A model generated the notes under the pieces. The model was not told where the DNA came from and ran no database searches. It saw only the letters and a list, made by a program, of their open reading frames with translations. From Alphaproteobacteria bacterium (GTDB taxonomy: Bacteria > Pseudomonadota > Alphaproteobacteria > Rhizobiales > Xanthobacteraceae): a DNA stretch of 64,000 bases. A program made the translations under genes and the position numbers. The DNA lies in contig VAZV01000144.1 in the NCBI GenBank assembly GCA_005884765.1, positions 1-64,000 of the forward strand, written 5' to 3'. How positions within the stretch are numbered: position 1 is the stretch's first letter; each line of letters begins with the position of its first letter. Below are positions 28,902 to 40,094 of the stretch, one piece after another.

Positions 28902-28988
28902 CGTCATTGCGAGGAGCGAAGCGACGAAGCAATCCAGACTGTAGCCGCGGAGACATTCTGGATTGCTTCGCTTCGCTCGCAATGACGG
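28902..28988. repeat. Intergenic palindromic repeat, family C copy 2
   Basis: The same architecture as the copy at 25636: CGTCATTGCGAG at the left pairs with CTCGCAATGACG at the right, with GAAGCAATCCAGA pairing to TCTGGATTGCTTC inside. The central 15 or so nt differ from copy 1 while the arms are kept. It lies between purC and the hydratase gene (both minus strand). Confidence 0.82.
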
Positions 28989-28991
28989 CGG

Positions 28992-29906
28992 TTATATCTT
29001 CAACTCTTTCCCCGTAATCCGCCGATAGGCCTCCAGATAGCGTCTGCTGGTGGCATCGATCACATCAGCCGGCAGCGGCGGCGGTGGCGCGTCGCCGTTC
29101 CAGCGGCCGGCGCGGCGCTCGGCGTCGAGATAATCGCGCAATGGCTGCTTATCAAAACTCGGCTGCGGCTGGCCCGGCTTGTAAACATCCGCCGCCCAGA
29201 ACCGCGAACTGTCGGGCGTCATCACCTCGTCGATCAGGATGATGCGCCCCTGCGTGTCGCGGCCGAATTCGAATTTGGTGTCGGCGATGATGATGCCCTG
29301 GTCGCGGGCAAGCTTCTCGCCGAGCGTATAGACGGCGCGCGCCATGCTCTCCAGTTCGTACGCCACTTCGTCACCGACCACTTCGCGCATCCGCGCGACC
29401 GTGATGTTCTCGTCATGGCCGGTTTCGGCCTTGGTCGCCGGGCTGAAGATCGCAGGGTCCAGCTTGGCGCTTTCGGTGAGGCCGGGCGCGAGCTTCTCGC
29501 CGGCGAGCGTGCCGGAAGCGGCGAATTCCTTCCAGGCCGAGCCGGAGATATAGCCGCGGATCACGCATTCGATTGGGAAAACCCTGGTGCGCCGGCACAG
29601 CATGGCGCGGCCCAGGATATCGGCGCGATCTTCCTTCAGTGCCGGCACCTGACGGATGATTTCGTCGGCATCCGCGCTGATCATGTGATGCGGCACCATG
29701 CCTTCGAGCTCGTTGAACCAGAACGCGCTGATCTGGGTCAACACCGCGCCCTTCATCGGGATGGTCTCGGCCATCACGACGTCGAAGGCCGAGATGCGGT
29801 CGGTGGCGAGCAGCAGCACGCGGTCATCGCCGACGGCGTAGATATCGCGGACCTTGCCGCGCCCGATCCGTGGCAGGGGCAGGTCGCTGGCAAGCATGGC
29901 GGTCAT
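28992..29906 (-). CDS. purC: SAICAR synthetase (phosphoribosylaminoimidazole-succinocarboxamide synthase)
   Basis: 304 residues, the longer purC type. It joins CAIR and aspartate with ATP in purine synthesis. Signatures: [20 protein letters not shown], then [20 protein letters not shown], and [20 protein letters not shown]. The C-terminal [15 protein letters not shown] is typical. It appears to be transcribed alone or with the pirin gene 55 nt upstream. Many Rhizobiales have two purC-type genes; which copy this is cannot be told from one window. Confidence 0.94.
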   Translation of the reverse strand: MTAMLASDLPLPRIGRGKVRDIYAVGDDRVLLLATDRISAFDVVMAETIPMKGAVLTQISAFWFNELEGMVPHHMISADADEIIRQVPALKEDRADILGRAMLCRRTRVFPIECVIRGYISGSAWKEFAASGTLAGEKLAPGLTESAKLDPAIFSPATKAETGHDENITVARMREVVGDEVAYELESMARAVYTLGEKLARDQGIIIADTKFEFGRDTQGRIILIDEVMTPDSSRFWAADVYKPGQPQPSFDKQPLRDYLDAERRAGRWNGDAPPPPLPADVIDATSRRYLEAYRRITGKELKI

Positions 29907-29960
29907 GGGCGCACTTTCGAGGCGGAACGATCTCGCGCGAGCGATGAGGGAAGGGATAGT

Positions 29961-30878
29961 TCACTCCGGCAGCGGAATGAACTCATGTTCGTTGGGGACG
30001 TGCGCGAAGCGGCCAGTTTTCCAGTCCTGCTTGGCCTGCTCGATCCGCTCCTTGGAGGAAGACACGAAATTCCACCAGATGTGGCGGGGGCCTTCCAGCG
30101 CGTCGCCGCCCAGAAACATCATCCGCGTCGGCAACGTCGTCTTCACCGTGATGCGATCGCCTGGCCGGAAGATCAGGAGCCGCGGTCCCTCATAGCGGTC
30201 GCCTGCGATTTCGACCTCGCCGTCGACCAGATAAATCGCGCGCTCTTCGTGGTCGGGATCGAGCGGCACGCTCACTCCCGTCTCTGCGGTCACCTCGGTG
30301 TAAAACCACGGCGATACCATCGTGACCGGCGACGATATGCCGAACGAGGTACCTGCAATCACCCGCGCGGTAAACCCGCGTTCGGCGATCAGCGGCAGGT
30401 CGGGCGCGGCATAATGCTGGAACGACGGCGCGATCTCTTCTTTTCCCTCCGGCAGCGCGATCCAGCTTTGCAGGCCCAGCATCTTCTGCCCCCGTTGACG
30501 CTGCGGGTCCGGCGTGCGCTCGGAATGCGCGATGCCGCGGCCGGCTGTCATCAGGTTCATGGCGCCGGGCTCGATCTGTTGGATATTGCCCTCGCTGTCG
30601 CGGTGCATGATCGAGCCATCGAACAGGTAGGTGACGGTGGCAAGCCCGATATGCGGATGCGGGCGCACGTCCATGCCCTTGCCGGACATGAACTGCACCG
30701 GCCCGAAATGATCGAAGAAGATGAAAGGGCCGACCATCTGCCGCTTGCCATGCGGCAGCGCGCGGCGAACCGCAAAGCCGTCGCCGAGGTCGCGGGTGCG
30801 CGGCACGATCACGAGTTCCAGCGCATCGCACGATTTCACATCGCCCAGCACGGGTTCGTTGTCGGGAAGCCAGCTCAT
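29961..30878 (-). CDS. Pirin family protein
   Basis: 305 residues from ATG 30878 with GGAGGA upstream. It has a bicupin fold: the N-terminal metal ligands are visible in DVRPHPHIGLATVTYLFDGS and AGRGIAHSERTPDPQ, and the C-terminal cupin contains YLVDGEVEIAGDRYEG. Bacterial pirins act as quercetinases or modulate metabolic enzymes; the function here is unknown. It is separated by only 76 nt from the downstream end of the MmgE/PrpD gene, all minus strand. Confidence 0.9.
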   Translation of the reverse strand: MSWLPDNEPVLGDVKSCDALELVIVPRTRDLGDGFAVRRALPHGKRQMVGPFIFFDHFGPVQFMSGKGMDVRPHPHIGLATVTYLFDGSIMHRDSEGNIQQIEPGAMNLMTAGRGIAHSERTPDPQRQRGQKMLGLQSWIALPEGKEEIAPSFQHYAAPDLPLIAERGFTARVIAGTSFGISSPVTMVSPWFYTEVTAETGVSVPLDPDHEERAIYLVDGEVEIAGDRYEGPRLLIFRPGDRITVKTTLPTRMMFLGGDALEGPRHIWWNFVSSSKERIEQAKQDWKTGRFAHVPNEHEFIPLPE

Positions 30879-30935
30879 GAAATCCTCCTGACTTTTGCGG
30901 CGGGTGCGGTCTGCGCCGCGGGATTGTATCTTGGT

Positions 30936-30954
30936 GCCATTGCGAGGAGCCGCG
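30936..30954. repeat. Half copy of the family C repeat
   Basis: CCATTGCGAGGAGC matches the left arm of the family C elements (25636, 28902) but no right arm follows; the MmgE/PrpD stop codon comes immediately after. It looks like a truncated element. Confidence 0.45.
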
Positions 30955-32325
30955 CTATTGGCGCCCCAACAGTGTCGCCTTCTCGACGCGATCAAACCGT
31001 TCAAGCGAGAGGATCGCGTCCGCAAGCTGATCGGCGCGGCCGTTCAGCACCGGGCGGGCCAGCGTCAGGAACTTTTGTTGCATCGCCTGCGCGTCCGGAA
31101 ACGAATTGGGCTCGCCGGAGGGATCGGCATAGAGCCGCTCATGCACGCCGTCCTCGGTCGTGATCGAGACGCGGGCGCCGAACGGATGGAGACGGCCGAC
31201 CTCCAGCCGATCGTCCTGCACCACGTCGAATTTGTCCGCGAGCGCATCGACCGCGGCATCGCCGAGCCGGTCGTAATCGTCCCAGCCGAAGCGGCCCTGA
31301 TCGAGCGCCACCGCACCCGTGAAGTACATCGAGAACTGGCCGCCGACGATCGAGGTCGGATGCCGTTTCGTGGCGGCATCGCCGGTGAGCGTGATACCGT
31401 TGCGGTGCAGGCCGATCTCGACGCGCTTGACCTGGGCTGGTGTCAGATTGTGCTCCCGGCGCATGGCAATGATGGCATCCAGCGCGGCATGGGTGTAGCG
31501 GCAGCTCGGATAGGGTTTGACGCCGATCTTCATGGTCTCGTAGCTGTTGCCGAGCCCTTTGACCGCCTTGTCCGGATGGGGGTTGTCGCTATAGCCGACC
31601 AACAGACCGTGCTTGCCCTCGACCGCTTCAGTGGCGCCGACAAAATCATTGCGCGCCAGCGTTGCCGCGATCACCCCGTTCATGGCGGCGGCGCCGACCT
31701 GATAGCGCTTGTTCCAGGCTCCGTTCACCAGAAACTGCAGCGAGCCCGCGGCCTGGCTGCCGGAGACGCCGAACGCCGCGACGATCTGCCCTTTCGACAG
31801 TCCAAACAACTTTGCCGCCGCCGCCGCGGCGCCATAGGTGCCTGCGGTCGCGGTCGGGTGAAAGCCGCGGGCATAATGCGAGGTGGGATCGAGCGCGTTG
31901 CCGAGCCGGCAGCACACCTCATAACCGGCGACAATCGCGGTCAGCACGTCGCGGCCGGAGCGGCCTGCCATTTCGCCGACCGCAAACGCGGCCGGTACCA
32001 CCGGCGCGCTCGGATGCAGCGAGGAATCGGCGTGCGTATCGTCGAAATCAAGCGAATGACCGAGCGCGCCGTTGAGCAGGGCTGCGACCGCCGGCGTCCA
32101 GGTTTTGCTGTCGCCGAAGACGGTGGAGTAGCCGTCGCCGTCCAGCGCGAGGGATTCGAGCATCTTCAGAAGCGACGGCGTCGATTCGGCATCGCGCCGC
32201 GCGCGGATCGTGCTACCGAGAAAATCGAGCGTCAAAACCTTGGCGCGCTCCAATACTTGCCTCGGGATATCCTCGAATTTCAGATCGGCCACATAGCCGG
32301 CGAGCGTTTCGGTTTCATGGGCCAT
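30955..32325 (-). CDS. MmgE/PrpD family protein (2-methylcitrate dehydratase-like)
   Basis: 456 residues from ATG 32325 (MAHETETLAGYVADLKFEDI). It has an all-helical N-terminal PrpD domain with SLDFDDTHADSSLHPSAPVV and a smaller C-terminal domain (KPYPSCRYTHAALDAIIAMR). PrpD-type enzymes dehydrate 2-methylcitrate in propionate use; MmgE/PrpD relatives act on other acids. No prpB or prpC lies nearby, so the exact substrate is open. Confidence 0.9.
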   Translation of the reverse strand: MAHETETLAGYVADLKFEDIPRQVLERAKVLTLDFLGSTIRARRDAESTPSLLKMLESLALDGDGYSTVFGDSKTWTPAVAALLNGALGHSLDFDDTHADSSLHPSAPVVPAAFAVGEMAGRSGRDVLTAIVAGYEVCCRLGNALDPTSHYARGFHPTATAGTYGAAAAAAKLFGLSKGQIVAAFGVSGSQAAGSLQFLVNGAWNKRYQVGAAAMNGVIAATLARNDFVGATEAVEGKHGLLVGYSDNPHPDKAVKGLGNSYETMKIGVKPYPSCRYTHAALDAIIAMRREHNLTPAQVKRVEIGLHRNGITLTGDAATKRHPTSIVGGQFSMYFTGAVALDQGRFGWDDYDRLGDAAVDALADKFDVVQDDRLEVGRLHPFGARVSITTEDGVHERLYADPSGEPNSFPDAQAMQQKFLTLARPVLNGRADQLADAILSLERFDRVEKATLLGRQ

Positions 32326-32474
32326 GGCGTTTCCTCAAAGTCATTGTCGCGCAGGGTAGGCGGGCTGATTTCCCGTTTCAAGCTGTCTGCACGTTGCGTG
32401 CAGCAGCCATGCCCGATGTCGGTTATAAGGTCTTGTGTAAGGGTCTTGGTCTGCAACATTTTCGGAACGGGCGC

Positions 32475-33590
32475 ATGAGCGCATGCCTAAAGCCGCTGTC
32501 TAAGTTGATCCGGTCCCGGAAGGCGCAACTTGCCCTGGCCTTCAGGGTCACCGTGGCGGCAGCCGCCGCCTTCGCGGTCGCGACGGCACTTCATCTGAGG
32601 CTGCCGCTCTGGGCGGTATTGACCTCCCTGATCGTGACCCAGATGAGCGTCGGCCGATCGCTGAAAGCGACCCGCGACTATATGTTCGGGACGGTGGGCG
32701 GCGCGGTTTATGGCGGCGCCATCGCGGTATTGATTCCGCACTCCAGCGAAGCCGGGCTGCTGGCGTTGCTGGTGCTGGCGGTGGCGCCGCTGGCTGTCAT
32801 CGCTGCTATCAATCCCAGCCTCAGTGCAGCCACGGTGACCGCCGTGATCGTGCTGCTGGTCCCGACATTTAGCCACGTCGATCCCCTCGGATCGGCGATC
32901 GATCGTGTCATGGAGGTCACCGTAGGCGCGCTCACCGGGCTCCTGGTATCCTTCTTCGTGCTGCCGTCGCGGGCGCACAATCAGATCCGCATCAGCGCCG
33001 CGCGGACGCTGGAACTGATCGCGGCCGCATTCGGCGAATTATTGGCGAGCCTGACGCGTGACCTCGACAGCGATGCCTTGCATCGGCTTCAGGATGGCAT
33101 TGGCAAGGCGCTGGTCGAGTTGAATGCGCTTGGCACGGAAGCAGAGCGCGAGCGCGGGGCTCATATGTCATCAGGACCGGACACCGGTCCGTTGCTGCGT
33201 ACCATATTGCGACTGCGCCACGACCTCGTGATGATCGGGCGGGCCAGCGCCGAGTCATTGCCGTCCGATTTGCAAGGCAGGCTGGCCGCCCCGCTGGCCA
33301 AAGTCAGCGACGCGATCGTTAGCTATCTGCGATCGATTGCGGCGATGTTGCGGAACGGCAGCGGTCCGGCGTCGATCGCGCCGGTGGATGTTGCGTTGGG
33401 GGGGTACGCGGCCGAAGTCACCGCGCTGCGCAGCGAAGGTCTGGTCCGCGGCCGGCCCGGCGACGTCGCGGAGCGATTTTTCGCGCTCCGGTTTTCGCTG
33501 GAGCAGATGCGGCAGAATTTGAAGGACCTCGAGCGTTGCGTCGCTGAATGGACGGAGACGCCACCAGCAGCGACAGGCGCAGCGGAATAG
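32475..33590 (+). CDS. FUSC family (fusaric acid resistance-like) membrane protein
   Basis: 371 residues from ATG 32475; a longer frame begins at 32394 but adds non-conserved residues. Residues about 15-165 hold six hydrophobic helices (FRVTVAAAAAFAVATALHLR, then ALTGLLVSFFVLPSRAHNQI), matching half of an FUSC/aromatic-acid exporter. The remaining 200 residues are cytoplasmic and helical. Such proteins are often periplasmic-adaptor-dependent efflux components, but no adaptor gene is adjacent. It converges on the MATE gene. Confidence 0.85.
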   Translation: MSACLKPLSKLIRSRKAQLALAFRVTVAAAAAFAVATALHLRLPLWAVLTSLIVTQMSVGRSLKATRDYMFGTVGGAVYGGAIAVLIPHSSEAGLLALLVLAVAPLAVIAAINPSLSAATVTAVIVLLVPTFSHVDPLGSAIDRVMEVTVGALTGLLVSFFVLPSRAHNQIRISAARTLELIAAAFGELLASLTRDLDSDALHRLQDGIGKALVELNALGTEAERERGAHMSSGPDTGPLLRTILRLRHDLVMIGRASAESLPSDLQGRLAAPLAKVSDAIVSYLRSIAAMLRNGSGPASIAPVDVALGGYAAEVTALRSEGLVRGRPGDVAERFFALRFSLEQMRQNLKDLERCVAEWTETPPAATGAAE

Positions 33591-33744
33591 ACCGCGGCTA
33601 ATGTCGAATAGGAGTAGGACCTGCCGCAGCATGGCGGGCACGATCAGCATGCGCCCTGCGGCATGCCGCGCATTGAGCGCCCGGCCATCGACCTCGAGGC
33701 TGAAGGCATCGACGAACTGGGCGCCGGCCAAAAGCTGGCCGGAA

Positions 33745-35129
33745 TCAACCGTGGGCGGGATTTCGCGGACTTTCACCATGCTCCAGCCTGCCTGCCAGCA
33801 ACCGAAACCGCAAGATCAGAAGAACTGCGTAGACGGCGGTGCCGCAGGACAATCCGATCCAGACCCCGACGGCACCGAACCGCGCCGAGAATGCGAGGGC
33901 GTAGGCGCAGGGAAATCCGATCATCCAATAACCGATCGCGGCGAACAACAGCGGTATCCGCGTGTCGTTCATGCCACGAAGCGATCCGACAACGATGGTT
34001 TGCATGTTGCGGCCAGTTCGACGGCAGCGCCCGCGCTTCCGGACGTTTCGCCAAAGAAAGCCCGCGCGATCGCAAATCGGGCGACGACCACGGCGAGTGT
34101 CAGCACCGATGCCAGCACAATTCCGAGCAGCGTTGCAACAAGCCCCGCGCGCTTCACCGCTTTGGCATCGTTGCGGCCGACGGCATGTCCGACCCGCACC
34201 GTTGCCGCCTGCGATATTCCGAACGGCACCATGAACAGGATGGCGGTGACCTGCAACGCGACCTGGTGGGCGGCAAGCGCGGCCGTGCTGATCAGCCCCA
34301 TCAGAAGCGCCGCGGCGGAAAACAGTCCATACTCCAACAGGAACGCGAGCGAGATCGGCGCGCCGATGATGAGCAATTGGCGCATCAGCGCCCAGTCGAT
34401 GCGCCAGACGTGCCCGAGCACGTGGTACTTGCGAAACGGCCGGCGGCGTGTGGCAAACCAGAGGCTCGCGACAAACGTTCCGAAATTGACGATCGTGGTG
34501 GCAAGCCCGGCGCCGAATAGTTCCAGCCGTGGTAGGCCCCATTCGCCGTAGATCAACAGATAAGCCAATAGCGCGTTGGCCGGGATGGCGGCGAGCGTGA
34601 TCCACAAGACCGGTTGCGGACGATGGATCGCACTCATGAAGCTGCGGATCGCGAGGAACCACAACGCCGGCATCACGCCCCAAGCGAGGCCAAACAGATA
34701 TTGCTGCGCCAGCCGCGCCGGCACGCTCGCTTGACCCAGCGCGTGCAGGATCTGCTCGCCCCGCAGCGGAAACGCCATGATCGGCAGCGCGATCAACGGC
34801 GCGGCCCACAGGCCGGTGCGCAGCGCGCGCCGGATCAGATGCGGATCGCGCCGGCCGAAAGCCTGCGCGGCCAGCGGGGCAACGGCCGACATCAATCCCA
34901 TCCCAAAGGTGAAGCTGACGAAATAGACGGTGCCAGCCAACGCCGCCGCCGCGACGGCGTCATCGCCGAGGCGACCGATAAAGGCGAGGTCGGTCGACAT
35001 CATCGCAATCTGCCCAAGCTGTGTCAGTGCGATCGGCGCCGCCAGCTTGAGTGTCTCGGTTAACTCGAGTGTGAGGTGATTGCCCGGCACATTTGCGGTA
35101 ATCGACGCTTCCTCGATCCGACTGGTCAT
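33745..35129 (-). pseudogene. MATE family multidrug/Na+ antiporter, frame broken by an apparent deletion
   Basis: From ATG 35129 the frame encodes typical MATE helices (LTLELTETLKLAAPIALTQL, then TDLAFIGRLGDDAVAAAALA and MALMRQLLIIGAPI-like repeats) to AGAAVELAAT near 34010. It then leaves frame; the other frame resumes at MQTIVVGSLRGMNDTRIPLL and continues through the last two helices. Homologues have about 15 residues between (LLLVGATFFIADG type), so about 45-50 nt seem lost. If genuine, the last helices are lost and the transporter is inactive. Substrate unknown. Confidence 0.82.
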
Positions 35130-35224
35130 GGACAGACACTGGCAATGCGGCGGAACCGGCAAGTGCACCGGGACTGCCATCCGTTGCAACAACCTGGAAG
35201 AGGCCGATGCAGGCAAATGATGGC

Positions 35225-35948
35225 ATGAGCAAGGTTCCCGCAGTCACACTCGGCTTTTGGGTGATCAAGATTATCGCGACGACCCTCGGAGAAACCGGCG
35301 GCGATGCCGTTTCGATGACGCTGAACTGGGGCTACGCGCTCTCAAGCACGATGTTCATAGGTGTTTTCGCCGCCGCCGTCGCCGCCCAGATCGCCGCCCC
35401 GGCGTTTCCATCCGCTGCTATATGGGGTTGTCATTATTGCGACCACGACCGCCGGCACGACGATGGCGGATTTCGCGGACCGGTCGCTGGGTGTCGGATA
35501 TCGCGGGGGATCGCTGATCCTGTTGGCCTGCTTGATAACTTCGCTTGGCGTTTGGTACCGGCAGGCCGGCTCGATTTCGGTGAACACTGTCGCCTCACCG
35601 AGAATTGAAATGTTTTATTCGACCGCGATCCTGTTTTCGCAAACGCTGGGTACCGCGCTCGGCGACTGGATAGCGGATACCAACGGGCTTGGCTACGAAC
35701 GCGGCGCGCTGGTTGTGGTCGCAGCAGCATATTTCTTCACCAGCATTTCCCGCACGCTGCTGTTCTGGAGCGCGTTCATCCTGACGAGACCGCTCGGCGC
35801 TACCGTCGGTGATTTCCTCGACAAGCCGAAAGCAGATGGCGGGCTCGCCGTTGGCCGGTTTGATGCCTCCGCTGTTCTTGTAGCGTTGATCGTCGCCCTG
35901 ATTGTCTTCGTGCCGCAGCGCGCCGCGCCGCATCCATCGCGGGGTTGA
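35225..35948 (+). pseudogene. COG4705-type membrane protein with four repeated TM units, frameshifted
   Basis: It starts at ATG 35225 (MSKVPAVTLGFWVIKIIATT). It belongs to an integral membrane family with internal repeats of a TLGETGGDAVSMTLNWGYAL type, seen again as TTTAGTTMADFADRSLGVGY and SQTLGTALGDWIADTNGLGY. After VAAQIAA (about 35400) the frame changes at a CCCC run; one C fewer would give VAAQIAARRFHPLLYGVVII and restore the protein. The last repeat stretch also looks a few residues short. Function unknown. Confidence 0.78.
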
Positions 35949-35952
35949 TGCG

Positions 35953-37281
35953 CTATCCTGTCCGGGCCGGCACGCGGGTGATTTTCGCACCAAGCGCGTT
36001 GAGCCGCTCCTCGATGCGCTCATAGCCGCGCTCGATCTGGTCGGCGTTGTTGATGGTCGAGGTGCCCTCGGCGCAAGCCGCCGCCAGCAGCATCGCCATG
36101 CCGGCGCGGATGTCGGGCGACGTCATCGGTGCGCCGCGCAGCCGGCTCGGCCCGGCCACGATCGCGCGATGCGGATCGCACAGCACGATGCGGGCGCCCA
36201 TCGAAATCAGCTTGTCGACGAAGAACATCCGCGACTCGAACATCTTTTCGAACATCAGGATCACGCCGTCACACTGGGTCGCGGTCACGATCGCGATCGA
36301 CATCAGATCGGCTGGGAAAGCCGGCCACGGCTGATCTTCCAGCTTCGGCACATGGCCGCCGAAATCGTCGCGGATCTTCAGGGTCTGGCTGGACGGCACG
36401 ATGAGGTCGTCGCCCTTGACTTCACAGACGATGCCAAGCCGTTCGAAGCCCATCCGGATCGAGCGCAGATGCTCCACGCCGGCGCGCATGATGCGCAGAG
36501 GAGAACGCGTCACCGCGGCAAGCCCGATCAGCGAACCGACCTCGATGTGGTCGGGTTGAATGGAGTAGCTCGCGGCACCGAGCGCGGCCGGTCCGTGCAC
36601 CACCATGGTGTTGGTGCCGATGCCTTCGATGCGCGCGCCGAGGCGGGTGAGGAAATGCGCGAGATCCTGCACGTGCGGTTCGGATGCAGCATTGCGCAAC
36701 TGGGTGGTGCCGTGTGCCGCCACCGCCGCGATCAGCGCGTTTTCGGTGGCCGTCACGCTCGGCTCGTCCAGGAACACGTCCGCGCCCTTCAGGCGCGGGC
36801 AGCGAAACTCGAGCCGGTCGGTCGCCGTGACGGTGGCGCCTAACTGTTCGAAGGCGAGGAAATGGGTATCGAGCCGCCGTCGGCCGATCACGTCGCCGCC
36901 GGGCGGCGGCAGCGCCACCTCGCCGCAGCGGGCGAGCAGCGGTCCCGCGAGCAGGATCGAGGCACGGATCCGTGCGCACAAAACCGGATCGAGGTCAGCG
37001 GCGCGGATTTCCTTGGCATGGATGGCGAGCTTGTTGCCGCTTCGCCATTCCGCCGAGGCGCCGACCGAGCGGATCAGCTCCACCAGCGTTTCGGTGTCGC
37101 GAATACGCGGCACGTTTTCCAGTGTGACCGGATGCTCGGTCAAGAGCGCCGCCGCGATGATCGGCAACGCCGCGTTCTTGTTGCCGGACGGTTCGATCGC
37201 GCCGCCTAACCGATGACCGCCCTCAACGATGTATTGGATGGGCGGCGCAACAGCGCCCCGTTTGCGAAATTCGCGGTCCAT
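35953..37281 (-). CDS. murA: UDP-N-acetylglucosamine 1-carboxyvinyltransferase (MurA homologue with Cys to Asp)
   Basis: 442 residues. MurA adds enolpyruvate to UDP-GlcNAc, the first committed step of peptidoglycan synthesis. The substrate-binding SGNKNAALPIIAAALLTEHP (Lys35) and the Arg in SPDIRAGMAMLLAAAC are present. The mobile loop reads LPPPGGDVIGRRRLDTH: where E. coli has Cys115 this protein has Asp130 (codon GAC, 36892-36894). Natural Asp forms are active but insensitive to fosfomycin in other bacteria. The gene is 73 nt from gyrB, as in related genomes. Whether it is the only MurA cannot be seen here. Confidence 0.9.
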   Translation of the reverse strand: MDREFRKRGAVAPPIQYIVEGGHRLGGAIEPSGNKNAALPIIAAALLTEHPVTLENVPRIRDTETLVELIRSVGASAEWRSGNKLAIHAKEIRAADLDPVLCARIRASILLAGPLLARCGEVALPPPGGDVIGRRRLDTHFLAFEQLGATVTATDRLEFRCPRLKGADVFLDEPSVTATENALIAAVAAHGTTQLRNAASEPHVQDLAHFLTRLGARIEGIGTNTMVVHGPAALGAASYSIQPDHIEVGSLIGLAAVTRSPLRIMRAGVEHLRSIRMGFERLGIVCEVKGDDLIVPSSQTLKIRDDFGGHVPKLEDQPWPAFPADLMSIAIVTATQCDGVILMFEKMFESRMFFVDKLISMGARIVLCDPHRAIVAGPSRLRGAPMTSPDIRAGMAMLLAAACAEGTSTINNADQIERGYERIEERLNALGAKITRVPARTG

Positions 37282-37354
37282 TTGCGGGCTGCCTCTGACA
37301 CGAACTTCCGAGCATAAACCGGCACAGGCAATCTAGAAGCGTTCAGTATCGTCC

Positions 37355-39817
<2,463 letters not shown>

Positions 39818-40094
39818 TCAGCAGCGCAAGATGAGGGCTGATTACGCTATTTCTGCCATGAAAGACCGGGCGCGCCTAGCGCAAAGTCTCTACCAGCAAA
39901 CTGTTGAATAAATGGGGTTTTTCGGCTGTTTTTCAAGGCGCCCAAGCGCCTGCTTCGGGGCCTCGAAAAAGCGTGATTCGAACCTTTGATTTCGGGCTCC
40001 AAAAGCCCGGATTGTCGCGATCATGATTTGACCGTGAATGGCAGAGACCCGCGGACCTGCTAGAGAAGGCCGATTGCGGTTTGTCGCGCGTTTT

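Noticed and set aside
29415..31163. 582-codon plus-strand frame over purC and the pirin gene
   Set aside because: No domain resemblance; the minus strand encodes intact purC and pirin.
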